From Chloroflexota bacterium (lineage in GTDB: Bacteria > Chloroflexota > UBA6077), in NCBI GenBank assembly GCA_021806765.1, contig JAJZQR010000025.1, positions 1 through 31,118 on the forward strand: a stretch of 31,118 bases of DNA. The letters run 5' to 3'. A model generated the notes under the pieces. That model saw only the letters and a program-made list of their open reading frames with translations, did not search any database and was not told the DNA's origin. The translations under genes were made by a program, and so were the position numbers. Position 1 is the first letter of the stretch; every line of letters begins with the position of its first letter. Positions 1-7,880 of this stretch are shown here, one piece after another.

Positions 1-1
1 T

Positions 2-1243
2 CTGCCACTGTATATCGCCCTAGCCTGCGTGCTCCTGGTAGCTGCCGCCCTATTGGCCGGATGGCCGCTACCGGGGGAGGAGCCGCCGCCACTCCACGGG
101 TTTGGTCCCGCGGTTGAGGGACTGCCGACCACCCCAGGGCCTTCTCCGAAGGTCCCCCAGGCGTTGGTGGGCCGGTCCATCTGGGGTTCAGCCGCCCCCA
201 CTCCCGTCCCGGCGTCCTCCACCGACTGGGTTCAGACCCTCCGCAAGACGGCTCTCTGGTCCGGGCCGAGCTCCTCCCGGGAGGTCATCGCACAGCTGCC
301 CCAGGGGTACCCGCTCAAGGTGGCCGGGACCCAGGGCCGGCGGCTGCTGGTCTACTACGGCGGGGGCGGCTACGAGGAGCCTGCCACCGAGGGATGGGTG
401 GAACAGTCCGACGTGGCTCCCGTCCCGGCACCCAGGTGGGTGGTCACCCGCTGGGAGACCGGCTTCCGATCGGGCCAGGGCGGGCAGGCGGCCGACCAAC
501 TGCCGGGCGGCGCGGTGCTGGAGGTGCTGGAAGAGCGCGGGAGAGAGCTGAGGGTGTTCCACCTGGGTGATGGGCAGGACCGAGACGCCGCGGAGGGGTG
601 GGTGAAGGCGTCGGACGTGGGGGCCGCGGGGGCCATGCTGGCGGCGGAGCGGCGGGGCATGAGGGTTCTGAGTCGCTCCGAGGTGGCAGCGCTGCGGGCA
701 GGCGACGGGCTGTGGCTGAAGATTCCCTTCCGGACTCAACTGGACGGCAGTCCGGCGGCGTCGGCCAACTGCGGGCCGGCCAGCGTGGGCATGGCCCTGG
801 AGTTCCTGCGCGGCTACGTGTCCACCGAGGAGCTGCGCGGCGTGGCCAACCGCCTTCAGGGCACGTGGGGCCCGGACAGCGGCTTTGGCATCCAGTACCT
901 GGCCGGGCTGGCGGAGCAGTTCGGCCTGAGGGCCGAGCAGCTGTCTGCCGGGGGGAGCTTCAGACGGTGGAACCTGGAGGAGATGAGGAGCCACCTATTC
1001 CAGGGGCACCCGGTGATCCCCGAGCTGCGCTTCCGGCTCATGCCCGGCCGGGCCGAGTCCGGCTCCTGGGACGATCACTACGTGGTGATCACGGGAACGC
1101 GGGGCGACGAGTTCATCTACAACGACTCGGTGGACGTCGACGGTCCGGGCTACGCCCGGGTCATGAGCGCCGAGGAGCTTCTGCGCGCCTGGGGAGGATC
1201 GGACTTCCCCTTTGCTGCCTTCGCCCTCTCCAAACCGCAGTAG
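2..1243 (+). CDS. Exported C39-type cysteine peptidase with SH3-like repeats (5' partial)
   Basis: The reading frame is open to the left edge. A GTG at 29 is possible, but the codons before it (Leu-Pro-Leu-Tyr-Ile-Ala-Leu-Ala-Cys-Val-Leu-Leu) continue a hydrophobic signal or membrane segment, so the true start probably lies outside the window. Numbered from that GTG, a Pro-rich linker is followed by two SH3b-like repeats (roughly residues 65-130 and 135-200), each ending in a GWV-x-x-SDV signature. A C-terminal Peptidase_C39_2-like domain follows, with Cys248 in NCGPAS, a His in DDHYVVITG and an Asp in YNDSVD as the expected catalytic triad. The family is papain-like; related proteins act outside the membrane on peptides or cell-wall substrates. 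The substrate cannot be inferred. The gene is intact up to its stop, and an IS1182 element begins about 45 bp downstream. Confidence 0.8.
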   Translation: MPLYIALACVLLVAAALLAGWPLPGEEPPPLHGFGPAVEGLPTTPGPSPKVPQALVGRSIWGSAAPTPVPASSTDWVQTLRKTALWSGPSSSREVIAQLPQGYPLKVAGTQGRRLLVYYGGGGYEEPATEGWVEQSDVAPVPAPRWVVTRWETGFRSGQGGQAADQLPGGAVLEVLEERGRELRVFHLGDGQDRDAAEGWVKASDVGAAGAMLAAERRGMRVLSRSEVAALRAGDGLWLKIPFRTQLDGSPAASANCGPASVGMALEFLRGYVSTEELRGVANRLQGTWGPDSGFGIQYLAGLAEQFGLRAEQLSAGGSFRRWNLEEMRSHLFQGHPVIPELRFRLMPGRAESGSWDDHYVVITGTRGDEFIYNDSVDVDGPGYARVMSAEELLRAWGGSDFPFAAFALSKPQ

Positions 1244-1295
1244 GCCTGCTTGCCCTGTCCAGGGGCCCCCCTCCTCAGAGGTATAGTTCCCTGGG

Positions 1296-1314
1296 GGATA
1301 CCGTTGGCGAATTC
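1296..1314 (+). repeat. IS1182 left terminal inverted repeat
   Basis: GGATACCGTTGGCGAATTC is the exact reverse complement of positions 3052-3070. It lies 70 bp before the transposase ATG. Confidence 0.85.
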
Positions 1315-1383
1315 CAGGGGGAGGGGGTAGCATCGGAATTGCCGAGGTGTTGGCAGACAGACACCTACACCTGGGGGTATCCG

Positions 1384-3030
1384 ATGTCTCTGCACCCTGA
1401 AGTGATCGGAGAGGTTCCGGAAGAGACCGCCCGTGTGGCCCGTGCGGCGTTCCCGAAGGGCAACGTCTACATACAGATGCGGGACGTGTTGGGAGCCATC
1501 TACGACGACACCTCCTTTGCCTCGCTCTTCGCTACCCGAGGCCAGCCTGCCGAGGCGCCGTGGCGCTTGGCTCTGGTGACCGTCATGCAGTTCGCCGAGG
1601 GGCTGTCCGATCGACAAGCAGCAGAGGCCGTCCGTGCCCGTATCGATTGGAAATACGCCCTGGGGCTGGAGTTGGACGACCCTGGCTTTGACTTCTCGAT
1701 ACTGTCGGAATTCCGTGGCCGTCTGGTCCAGAGTTCCGCCGAAGGTCTGCTGCTCGACGCTCTGCTAGCTGCTTGTACGGCTCGGGGCTACCTGAAGGCC
1801 AGGGGGCGACAGCGCACCGACTCGACCCACGTGCTGGGGGCACTGCGGGTCCTGAACCGTCTGGAGCGGGTGGCCGAGACCTTGCGCTCCGCTCTGAACG
1901 CCATCGCTGCTGTGGCCCCCGAATGGCTGAGGGAGAGGGCTCCAGAAGAATGGTTCGAGCGATACAGCCGGCGAGTCGAGGAGTATCGGCTGCCCAAGGG
2001 CCAAGAAGCGCGGCGGGAGTATGCCGTGAAGGTAGGCCAGGACGGCATGAAGCTGCTGGAGGCCCTCTGGGAGCCGACGGCCCCGCCGGTGCTGAGAGGG
2101 CTTGACGCCGTCGAGATCCTCCGACAGATCTGGCTGCACCAGTACGTCGTGGTCGAAAGCGAACTCCGGCTGCGGGAGGCAAAGGAGATGGCGCCGGCAG
2201 CCGAGCACCTGGAGTCTCCCTATGAGACCGAGGCTCGGTATGGGGCCAAAGGTGACATGAGTTGGATCGGCTACAAGGCCCACCTCACCGAGACCTGCGA
2301 CGATGAGCGGCCTCACCTCCTCAGCCAGGTTCATACTACCATTGCCACCGAGGCCGACATCGAGCAGCTTGCCACCATTCAGGAAGGGCTGGCAGAGATA
2401 GAGTTACTTCCTGCTGAGCATCTGGTGGACGGCGGGTACATCCGTGGTCGCAACCTGGTGAAGAGCGAGCTGGAGCACGGGATAGACCTGGTGGGGCCGA
2501 CCTACGAGGATCGCCAATGGCAGGCCAAGGCGAAGCAAGGCTTCGAAATGGCCCACTTCCAGGTGGACTGGGAGAGCAAGGCAGTGATCTGTCCACAAGG
2601 GCGGAAGAGCGTTCGGTGGCACGAGATGGAGACGGGCCGAGGCAAGGCCATGGTCAACGTCGTGTTCTCGGCCGAGGACTGCGCTTCCTGCCAGGTCAGG
2701 GCTCTATGTACTCGTGCCAAGAACCTCCCTCGGGCACTGACCCTACAGCCGAGGGCCGAACATGAGGCAATCCAGAAGGCTCGACAGCGCCAGCATACGG
2801 AGGAGTTCACCACTCGATATTGGAAGCGGGCGGGGATCGAGGGGACCATCTCGCAGGGAGTTCGTGCTTTCGGGCTGCGGCGAGCCAGGTATCGTGGACT
2901 CGACAAGACCCACTTGCAGCACGTGACCACTGCTGCGGCCATCAACCTGGGCCGTCTCGCCGATTGGCTGGCTGGGGTGCCACCTGCCAGGACTCGTGTC
3001 TCTCGTTTCGCGGCGCTGGCGCTGAACTGA
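1384..3030 (+). CDS. IS1182-family DDE transposase
   Basis: This 548-residue protein catalyses transposition of the surrounding element. It has the N-terminal DUF772-type region (about residues 20-115) and a C-terminal DDE_Tnp_1_6-type region. Likely catalytic residues are Asp146 in RTDSTHV, Asp349 in LVDGGYI and Glu486 in GIEGTISQGVR. A Cys cluster (CASCQVRALC) precedes the last acid, and the closing GLRRARYRG and LQHVTTAAAINL motifs are typical of the family. The frame is open far upstream through the preceding peptidase gene, but that part is only a shadow. The ATG at 1384 lies inside the element, opens the recognisable N-terminus and gives a normal family length. No frameshift is visible. 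Confidence 0.92.
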   Translation: MSLHPEVIGEVPEETARVARAAFPKGNVYIQMRDVLGAIYDDTSFASLFATRGQPAEAPWRLALVTVMQFAEGLSDRQAAEAVRARIDWKYALGLELDDPGFDFSILSEFRGRLVQSSAEGLLLDALLAACTARGYLKARGRQRTDSTHVLGALRVLNRLERVAETLRSALNAIAAVAPEWLRERAPEEWFERYSRRVEEYRLPKGQEARREYAVKVGQDGMKLLEALWEPTAPPVLRGLDAVEILRQIWLHQYVVVESELRLREAKEMAPAAEHLESPYETEARYGAKGDMSWIGYKAHLTETCDDERPHLLSQVHTTIATEADIEQLATIQEGLAEIELLPAEHLVDGGYIRGRNLVKSELEHGIDLVGPTYEDRQWQAKAKQGFEMAHFQVDWESKAVICPQGRKSVRWHEMETGRGKAMVNVVFSAEDCASCQVRALCTRAKNLPRALTLQPRAEHEAIQKARQRQHTEEFTTRYWKRAGIEGTISQGVRAFGLRRARYRGLDKTHLQHVTTAAAINLGRLADWLAGVPPARTRVSRFAALALN

Positions 3031-3051
3031 CCCAGCGGGATGGGCCGTGTC

Positions 3052-3070
3052 GAATTCGCCAACGGTATCC
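3052..3070 (-). repeat. IS1182 right terminal inverted repeat
   Basis: GAATTCGCCAACGGTATCC matches the left repeat perfectly on the opposite strand and lies 21 bp after the transposase stop. Confidence 0.85.
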
Positions 3071-3077
3071 ACCGGGA

Positions 3078-3364
3078 GTGTGTAAGTAGGAGATGGCCGT
3101 TGACGAAGACGGCCACCGGGTGGTTCTCATCGGGATTGAGAAGAGGGGGTATCCGGTTCGTTACAGTAAGGCCCACATATTGTGGTGTCGGTTTGGAGCG
3201 AAAGGGGTCTCCACAAGATTACAACTGCCTAGCTCACTTGTGACCGGGAAGCATCTACAGGCTGGGCCGCACCGTGCCGTCGCTGTGGCCGCCGGGGAGC
3301 CCCCGGCAGACCGCGGTCTCGACGTATGGATAGAACTCGGGCGGAGCGGGAGTTGGCGATGGAG
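3078..3364. other. Intergenic stretch without a convincing gene
   Basis: I see no supportable gene between the IS1182 right end and the ICMT-like fragment. The stretch holds a 7-bp hairpin (GCCGGGG-AGC-CCCCGGC, 3291-3307) followed immediately by a 12-bp perfect palindrome (AGACCGCGGTCT, 3308-3319). It is probably decayed flank of mobile elements. Confidence 0.5.
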
Positions 3365-3472
3365 TTAGTCATGGAGTTGCGGCACAGTGCGACCGGTCTG
3401 TGCGCAGTAGGCTCGGTAGGCATCGCCAAAGTGGTCAAGCATCATACGAGGGTGACCAATTCGTCCCAAGGT
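3365..3472 (-). pseudogene. C-terminal fragment resembling an isoprenylcysteine carboxyl methyltransferase (ICMT-like) protein
   Basis: The last 35 codons of a chimeric reading frame contain MMLDHFGDAYRAYCAQTGR followed by TVPQL. This resembles the usual C-terminus of ICMT/PEMT-type membrane methyltransferases (E-x-x-M-L-x-x-x-FG-x-x-Y-x-x-Y-x-x-x-TGR-x-x-P-x-L). The membrane-spanning remainder is missing, because upstream sequence in the same frame belongs to the IS3 remnant. This is most simply the tail of a host gene left after IS insertion and deletion. The recognition rests on one short motif. Confidence 0.45.
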
Positions 3473-3532
3473 CACGATGCGAACGCCAAGAGAGCCAGAC
3501 TGCCGCGGCGAGGAGCATGGTGCCGATACTCC

Positions 3533-3676
3533 CAGCACGTGCTTCTTCCACTGGATTATCTGCCCTGGATGCACCCTATACTCACCGGCGATCTCGTTCA
3601 GTGTCCGCTGGCCCTTGATCGCTTCCAGTGTCACCTTGGCCTTGAACTCCGCGCTGTGCCGCTTGTACTGCCCCAC
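3533..3676 (-). pseudogene. IS3-family OrfA N-terminal fragment
   Basis: About 48 residues match the helix-turn-helix of IS3-family OrfA: KRHSAEFKAKVTLEAIKG, then a TLNEIAGEY-type helix and VHPGQIIQWKK. The likely start is a GTG at 3676, behind an AGGAGG. After KKHVL the frame leaves the family pattern and runs into unrelated sequence, so the leucine-zipper part of OrfA and all of OrfB are missing. It cannot support transposition. Confidence 0.75.
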
Positions 3677-3748
3677 CTCGACCTTTCCTCCTGCCACTCC
3701 TCGGCACAGCCTTCCTAACAAATCAGCCGGGCCAGTTTTCGGGGGACA
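3533..3748 (-). mobile_element. Truncated IS3-family element, orfA end only
   Basis: The outer end is TGTCCCCCGAAAACTGG on the minus strand (starting at 3748), a typical IS3-family TG-start terminus. An orfA fragment follows about 70 bp inside. No orfB (DDE transposase) and no second terminus could be found, so the element has lost most of its length by deletion toward lower coordinates. Its terminus cuts directly into a flavoprotein gene at 3749. Confidence 0.7.
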
Positions 3749-3874
3749 CTATACGGCGGCTCCCAGTCCGGCCAGACCTCCTCCAGCTACCACCACGTCG
3801 AATTCGCCTGCCACCGGAAGCTCGCGGGCTTCCTCGATCAGGCGCCCTTCCAATAGCCGGTGACCACGATTCAT
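3749..3874 (-). pseudogene. FAD-dependent oxidoreductase N-terminus, interrupted by an IS3-family terminus
   Basis: An ATG at 3874 behind GGGAGGGC opens 41 codons ending in EFDVVVAGGGLAGLGAAV, the GxGxxG dinucleotide-binding fingerprint of FAD_oxidored-type flavoproteins. The next codon is TAG, formed at the junction with the IS3 terminus (TGTCCCC), so everything after the first beta-alpha unit is lost. It starts 29 bp after the RACo-type activator stop, on the same strand, and was therefore probably the last gene of the methyltransferase operon. A complete flavoprotein with the same EYDVVVAGAGVTGVVAA fingerprint lies near the other end of the operon (14187-15533) and may compensate. Confidence 0.8.
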
Positions 3875-3902
3875 AATCGTGCCCTCCCAGGTCATCAGCT
3901 GC

Positions 3903-5738
3903 TCAAGCCAGCCTCAAGGGATCCAGGGCCATGGCGCTCAGGAACAACCTCATGAAATCCCGACGAGAGGCCAGTTCCACGTACTCTACAGAGCGGGCGA
4001 TCTCGTTGGCCTGTTCTCGCAGATCAGTCGACAGCAACGCCATCAGCGCGCCCTGTCCGGCCGCGTTCCCAACCGCAGCGATTCGGTTCAAAGGTACAGG
4101 GGGGATGAGCCCGATAGCCCTGGCACTGGCAGGACTGAGGTAACTGCCAAAAGCCCCGGCCAGGAGCACCTGATCCACAGCGGCCGCGTCGACTCCATAC
4201 TCCTCCATAAGGACCGCAATCCCAGCGCGGATCGCACCCTTGGCCAACTGCAGCTCCCTGACATCTGCCTGGCCGAGAACCAGGCGACGTCGGCCACGCC
4301 GGTACAATGTGAAACCCCTGGTACCATCCTCCGCGTCGAGTCGCTCGGCCAGCCGGGGGGGTATGCCCGCATCCCGCTGATCTGGCAGGATTATGCGCCC
4401 GCTCTGGTCCATGAGACCTGCCGCTCTCATCTGGGCAACGGCATCCATCAAGCCCGACCCGCACAGCCCTATGGGTGCGCCATTGCCCACCACCTGAATC
4501 CTCACCCGACCTTCGTCTATCCAGACCCGCTCGATGGCGCCCTTGGTAGCACGCATGCCGCAAGAGATCCGTGCACCCTCGAAGGCTGGACCAGCCGCCG
4601 TCGAACAGGCCAGGAGCCGGTCTTTGTCTCCCAGGACCATCTCCCCGTTTGTTCCCAGGTCCAGAGCCAGTTGCAGCTCTTCCGAGCGGTGCATTGCTGT
4701 GGCCAGGATAACCGCCACGGTATCGCTGCCGACGAACCCCGCGATATTGGGGAGGGTGTACACCTGGCCGGAGGGATTGATAGAGAGTCCCACATCGGTC
4801 GCCGGCACCTGAACCGACTCCGAAAGTGTGGGCTGATAGGGAGCCCGAGCCAGGGAAGCGGGTTCGATCCCAAGCAGAAGATGGTTCATGCAGCTGTTTC
4901 CCACCACCACTGCCTCGTATACCTGCTCGGGATCTACCCCGGTCCGTTCCGCCAACCTCCTGAGGGCGGAGTTGATCGTGTCGACGGCGGCCTGCTGCAG
5001 CGTTTGCAGTCCGGCAGGCGTCGCAGAGTACTCTACGCGAGAGATCACGTCTGCGCCGTAGTTCGCCTGGCCGTTCAGCATTGACTCGATGCCGAGGACC
5101 TCACCACTAGCCAGGTTCGCCAGGATTACGACTACGCTGGTGGTCCCCAGGTCCACCGCGATCCCGTAGCAGGAGGCAGTGGTATCACCTGCCTCCAGGG
5201 CCAGCAGACGATTCCCAGCCAGCACCACGGTTACCCCTCCGGCGCCCCTACCCACGACTCGGGGGAGTTGGCGAGCGGCCTTGAGGCTGACCTGCAAGTC
5301 TGGGACTGTGGCCATGAGGCATCGACGCAGCCTATCCGTATCCGATGCAGGATCTGCCACCGTGGGTCTGGGAACGGAAAGGAAGAGTTTCCGCACGTGT
5401 GGCCTTAGCTCTATCGTGGACAAAGGGACCACCGCCATTTTGAGCGCCCTTTCGGGCACGCTCACGGTCACGTCCCCTGCAGCTCGAGCCTGGCAGGCCA
5501 GCCTCCACCCCTGGGCCAACTCCTCGGGTTGGATCAGTGTGCGTTCGGAAGGGGTTGGGGGCTCCAAGTCTCCCGAGGCCTGCACCCTGCACTTGCCGCA
5601 AACGCCCCTGTCTCCACACGGCGCATCGATGGCGACGTGAGCCATCGATGCTGCAGCCAATAGCGTCGCTCCCGACGGCGCGAGCGCCTCATCTCCGTCA
5701 GGTTGGAACACCACTTTGAAGGCTCTAGTCAGTGGCAT
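3903..5738 (-). CDS. RACo-type corrinoid activation/regeneration protein (2Fe-2S ferredoxin + ASKHA ATPase, DUF4445)
   Basis: This 611-residue protein probably reduces inactive Co(II) in the partner corrinoid protein back to Co(I), using ATP. The N-terminus is a plant-type 2Fe-2S ferredoxin domain with Cys41, Cys47, Cys50 and Cys82 as ligands. A linker follows, then an ASKHA-type ATPase from about residue 200 with the phosphate motif AVDLGTTSVVV, a second motif LALDLGTNGEM and the late motif VLLAGAFGSYLSP. Length and domain order match RACo of acetogens. RamA activators of methylamine systems share the ASKHA part but carry 4Fe-4S clusters instead. I chose the ATG at 5738 because an extension to 5861 would overlap the upstream small gene and add no domain sequence. 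The ribosome site there is weak, suggesting translational coupling across the 31-bp gap. Confidence 0.9.
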   Translation of the reverse strand: MPLTRAFKVVFQPDGDEALAPSGATLLAAASMAHVAIDAPCGDRGVCGKCRVQASGDLEPPTPSERTLIQPEELAQGWRLACQARAAGDVTVSVPERALKMAVVPLSTIELRPHVRKLFLSVPRPTVADPASDTDRLRRCLMATVPDLQVSLKAARQLPRVVGRGAGGVTVVLAGNRLLALEAGDTTASCYGIAVDLGTTSVVVILANLASGEVLGIESMLNGQANYGADVISRVEYSATPAGLQTLQQAAVDTINSALRRLAERTGVDPEQVYEAVVVGNSCMNHLLLGIEPASLARAPYQPTLSESVQVPATDVGLSINPSGQVYTLPNIAGFVGSDTVAVILATAMHRSEELQLALDLGTNGEMVLGDKDRLLACSTAAGPAFEGARISCGMRATKGAIERVWIDEGRVRIQVVGNGAPIGLCGSGLMDAVAQMRAAGLMDQSGRIILPDQRDAGIPPRLAERLDAEDGTRGFTLYRRGRRRLVLGQADVRELQLAKGAIRAGIAVLMEEYGVDAAAVDQVLLAGAFGSYLSPASARAIGLIPPVPLNRIAAVGNAAGQGALMALLSTDLREQANEIARSVEYVELASRRDFMRLFLSAMALDPLRLA

Positions 5739-5769
5739 CGTCCTGCTGTATACCCGGGCCCATCCTGTA

Positions 5770-6027
5770 TTATTCTGCCTCGGAACTACCCACCAGCCGA
5801 ACCTGCCTGATGAAGGGGGCCTGGAGTTGCAGCGACTCTTCCACCAGGGCAACCACGGCATCCTCGTTCAACACACAGGTTGGGCAGTCCTTCGACTTGC
5901 CGGGTTCGTAGCGCAGGACTACTGCATCGCCCAACTGCTCGACAGGCGTCAAGTGCCCTCCATCGGCGGCGAGCAGCAGGTTTACCTTGTCCACCACAGT
6001 TCGCACGGAGGGATGGATCGGTTTCAT
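5770..6027 (-). CDS. Small NifU C-terminal-like protein
   Basis: This 85-residue protein corresponds almost entirely to the NifU C-terminal (Nfu) fold: VVDKVNLLLAADGGHLTPVE at the start, then a single CPTC pair at about residues 48-51 and a VVALVEESL-type helix. Nfu domains bind and transfer a 4Fe-4S cluster through the CxxC at a dimer interface. The usual ADGGD is ADGGH here, and the residues around the CxxC (SKDCPTCVLNEDA) differ from the usual CxGCP pattern. Divergence of function is therefore possible. It lies between the UGSC selenoprotein and the Fe-S activator, with gaps of 54 and 31 bp. A role in supplying clusters to the activator is plausible but inferred. Confidence 0.7.
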   Translation of the reverse strand: MKPIHPSVRTVVDKVNLLLAADGGHLTPVEQLGDAVVLRYEPGKSKDCPTCVLNEDAVVALVEESLQLQAPFIRQVRLVGSSEAE

Positions 6028-6081
6028 CTCAACCTCTTCTAGCGGCGTGCCCCCGTCCCTTGCCGGCTGCCGATCACCGGC

Positions 6082-7764
6082 TCATTCCTCGATCGCAACC
6101 GTCGACATCTCGCTCCCGCCATAGTAGAACTGGCTTCGGCCTGCGTCCCCGCCGGTAACGAATACTTCGAAGCAGTCGGGGCCGTCGGTGATGGCCACCC
6201 TGGTCTCCGGCTGGTCCAGCAACCAGCTCAACTCTGGATGCGCCGCCTTCAATCCCGACGACAGCGGCCTGATGCCATTGGTGTAGAGCGTTCCGAAGGG
6301 TATCCGGCTCTTGTCGTACAGGTAGTTCTGAACGTCGGCCTTTGACCAGCCACGACGCTCCATCAGCGCCGCGTGGGCGGGCGCCAGCAGCAGGACGTTT
6401 CGCTCCCGATGCAGCTTCTTGGTTTCCGGGTCCTGCCACCCGCCATACAGCCATCGCCCTATGCTGGCAACGCCGATGTAGTTGCCGGTGAGGGTGGCCA
6501 GCGTTCCCAGCAACTCCTCCGGCGTGGTAGCTGTGAAGTCGCAGACATCAGGCCCTGGATACACCAACGATATGGATAGGGTGCTGGTGTCCCTGCCAAA
6601 GCCCTTCTCGACGCCCCATGGATCCCACGGAGAGCGCTCGGCGTTCTCGGCCAGACAGAAGCTGTACTTGTTCGGGGTCCCTATGGTGTCCATGTCCATC
6701 ACACCCGGGTACGCCTGGCCGATGTTCATCAGCATCAGTCGAAGCGCCCTTCCGACCACCGTATTCACGTGGGAGGGGGACCCGGGGCCCGCTACGCAGG
6801 TGCTGTTGTTGAACCCGAGACGCTGGATAATCGGCCCACTGATTAGCACGAGAGGAGCGTTGGGGCCGGTGGACATCGCCTGGGTCTTGCCCAGGAATCC
6901 CAGCTTCTCGTAGGCTCGGATGAGCGCCAGCAGCACAGGCATGTGCTCGGGACGGCAACCCGCCATTACCCCGTTGATGGCGATCTTCTCTACTGTGGCA
7001 ATCCCCAAACCCGGGTAGAGTTCGTTAACCAGAATGGTGTCCGAGGACAGCCTGGAGTTGGCCAACATCCTCTCCACCAGCCGAGGCGTGGGGGGAACCA
7101 GGGGAAGACCGTCGCTCCATCCGCGCTCCACGAACAACTCGTTGAAGCGCTCGAAGCACTCCATCTCGTCGTCGCCTTCGATCGTCTCGATCTCGATCGG
7201 ACGGGCCGCCTGGGACTCGCTTGCCTCGGGTTGTCGGGTAAAGCCCTCCTCCACCTGCGACACCGCCGCTGCCACCATCGCACGAATCCGCTCCGGCGAC
7301 TGGTTCGTGATCGTCTCGGGAACGATGGCCAGCGGAACCTTGACCAAGCCCAGGAGCTCTCCGGTCATGCGGGCGTCCCTCTCGAAGTGCTTCGCGGTGA
7401 AAGACACCGTCGGGAGGCCCCTTCTCTCCATAGCGATCATGTCATGGACAAGCCACGACGTGCACGACCCTCAATCGCTGCTCGTGCCGATCACCGCGTC
7501 GCACTCGGCGCGGATTTGCTCTACCTGTTCGGGAGTCGCCTGACGAACCAGGTTGCCTACCGCGCCGACGTAGTGTCGGAACGACATCCCGGAGTACCGC
7601 TTGCCCAACTCCTCGGCGATGGCGTCAAGCGCGATATCCCCTCCCGCTTTCATGTTCCAGAATAGGCCAATCGTCTTCCCATCCAGGGTGCCGAGGCGCG
7701 GGGCGGCAGCGGTCCTGCTCTGCCTGGTCTCGGCGACGGGGTTCATGATCTCGAGCGTAGCCAT
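6082..7764 (-). CDS. UGSC-family selenoprotein (Sec98 encoded by TGA at 7471-7473)
   Basis: Two reading frames that look separate are in the same phase and are split only by one TGA. Across it the protein reads ECDAVIGTSSD-Sec-GSC-TSWLVHD, the signature that names the UGSC family. The complete product is 560 residues, with Sec98 and Cys101 in a U-x-x-C redox pair. The N-terminal part (about residues 25-110) carries the UGSC motif in an alpha/beta fold. The C-terminal part (about 200-480) begins with an ERGWSDGLPLVPPTP motif and is conserved in long members. I prefer the ATG at 7764 because GGAGG lies 5 bases upstream; the ATG at 7776 overlaps that ribosome site. A SECIS-like hairpin follows the TGA. 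The biochemical role is not known to me; the context suggests redox or C1 chemistry. A true stop or disabling mutation is unlikely but not excluded. selA/selB/selC are not in the window. Confidence 0.88.
7441..7459 (-). promoter_or_regulatory. Bacterial SECIS-like hairpin in the UGSC mRNA
   Basis: Eleven nucleotides after the UGA, the mRNA can form the stem GUCGUGG / CCAUGAC. This gives 7 pairs, one of them G-U, closed by the loop CUUGU. The loop begins 18 nt after the UGA, within the spacing known for bacterial SECIS elements read by SelB. The element lies inside the coding sequence, as expected in bacteria. Whether the G/U positions fit the consensus exactly needs folding with a dedicated model. 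Confidence 0.75.
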
Positions 7765-7880
7765 GGCTTCCTCCATATCTTAAATAAGCCTTCGCATCAA
7801 GAGGCTCGAATTCTGCAAGAGCAACCGCTCACCAGGGTAGGTACCGAGGTCCCGGCCCTTCTCCTCCCGTTCGGAGGGCG

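Larger units (their letters stand above)
1288..3077 (+). mobile_element. Complete IS1182-family insertion sequence
   Basis: The element is about 1.8 kb long, with one intact transposase gene flanked by a perfect 19-bp inverted repeat (1296-1314 and 3052-3070). The similarity continues outwards with a one-base offset (TCCC on the left, GGGA on the right), which sets the approximate ends. I could not identify a convincing target duplication. The intact gene and perfect repeats suggest recent or still possible activity, unlike the other two mobile elements in the window. Confidence 0.82.

Noticed and set aside
598..1383. Long plus-strand frame in front of the IS1182 transposase.
   Set aside because: It overlaps the peptidase gene in another frame and has no family sequence until 1384. 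It is an extension of the real transposase frame.
1280..3085. Target-site duplication around the IS1182 element.
   Set aside because: No matching short direct repeat could be found with confidence at the estimated ends.
3879..5084. 401-codon plus-strand frame opposite the RACo-type gene.
   Set aside because: It is antisense to clear ASKHA motifs and has no recognisable domain.
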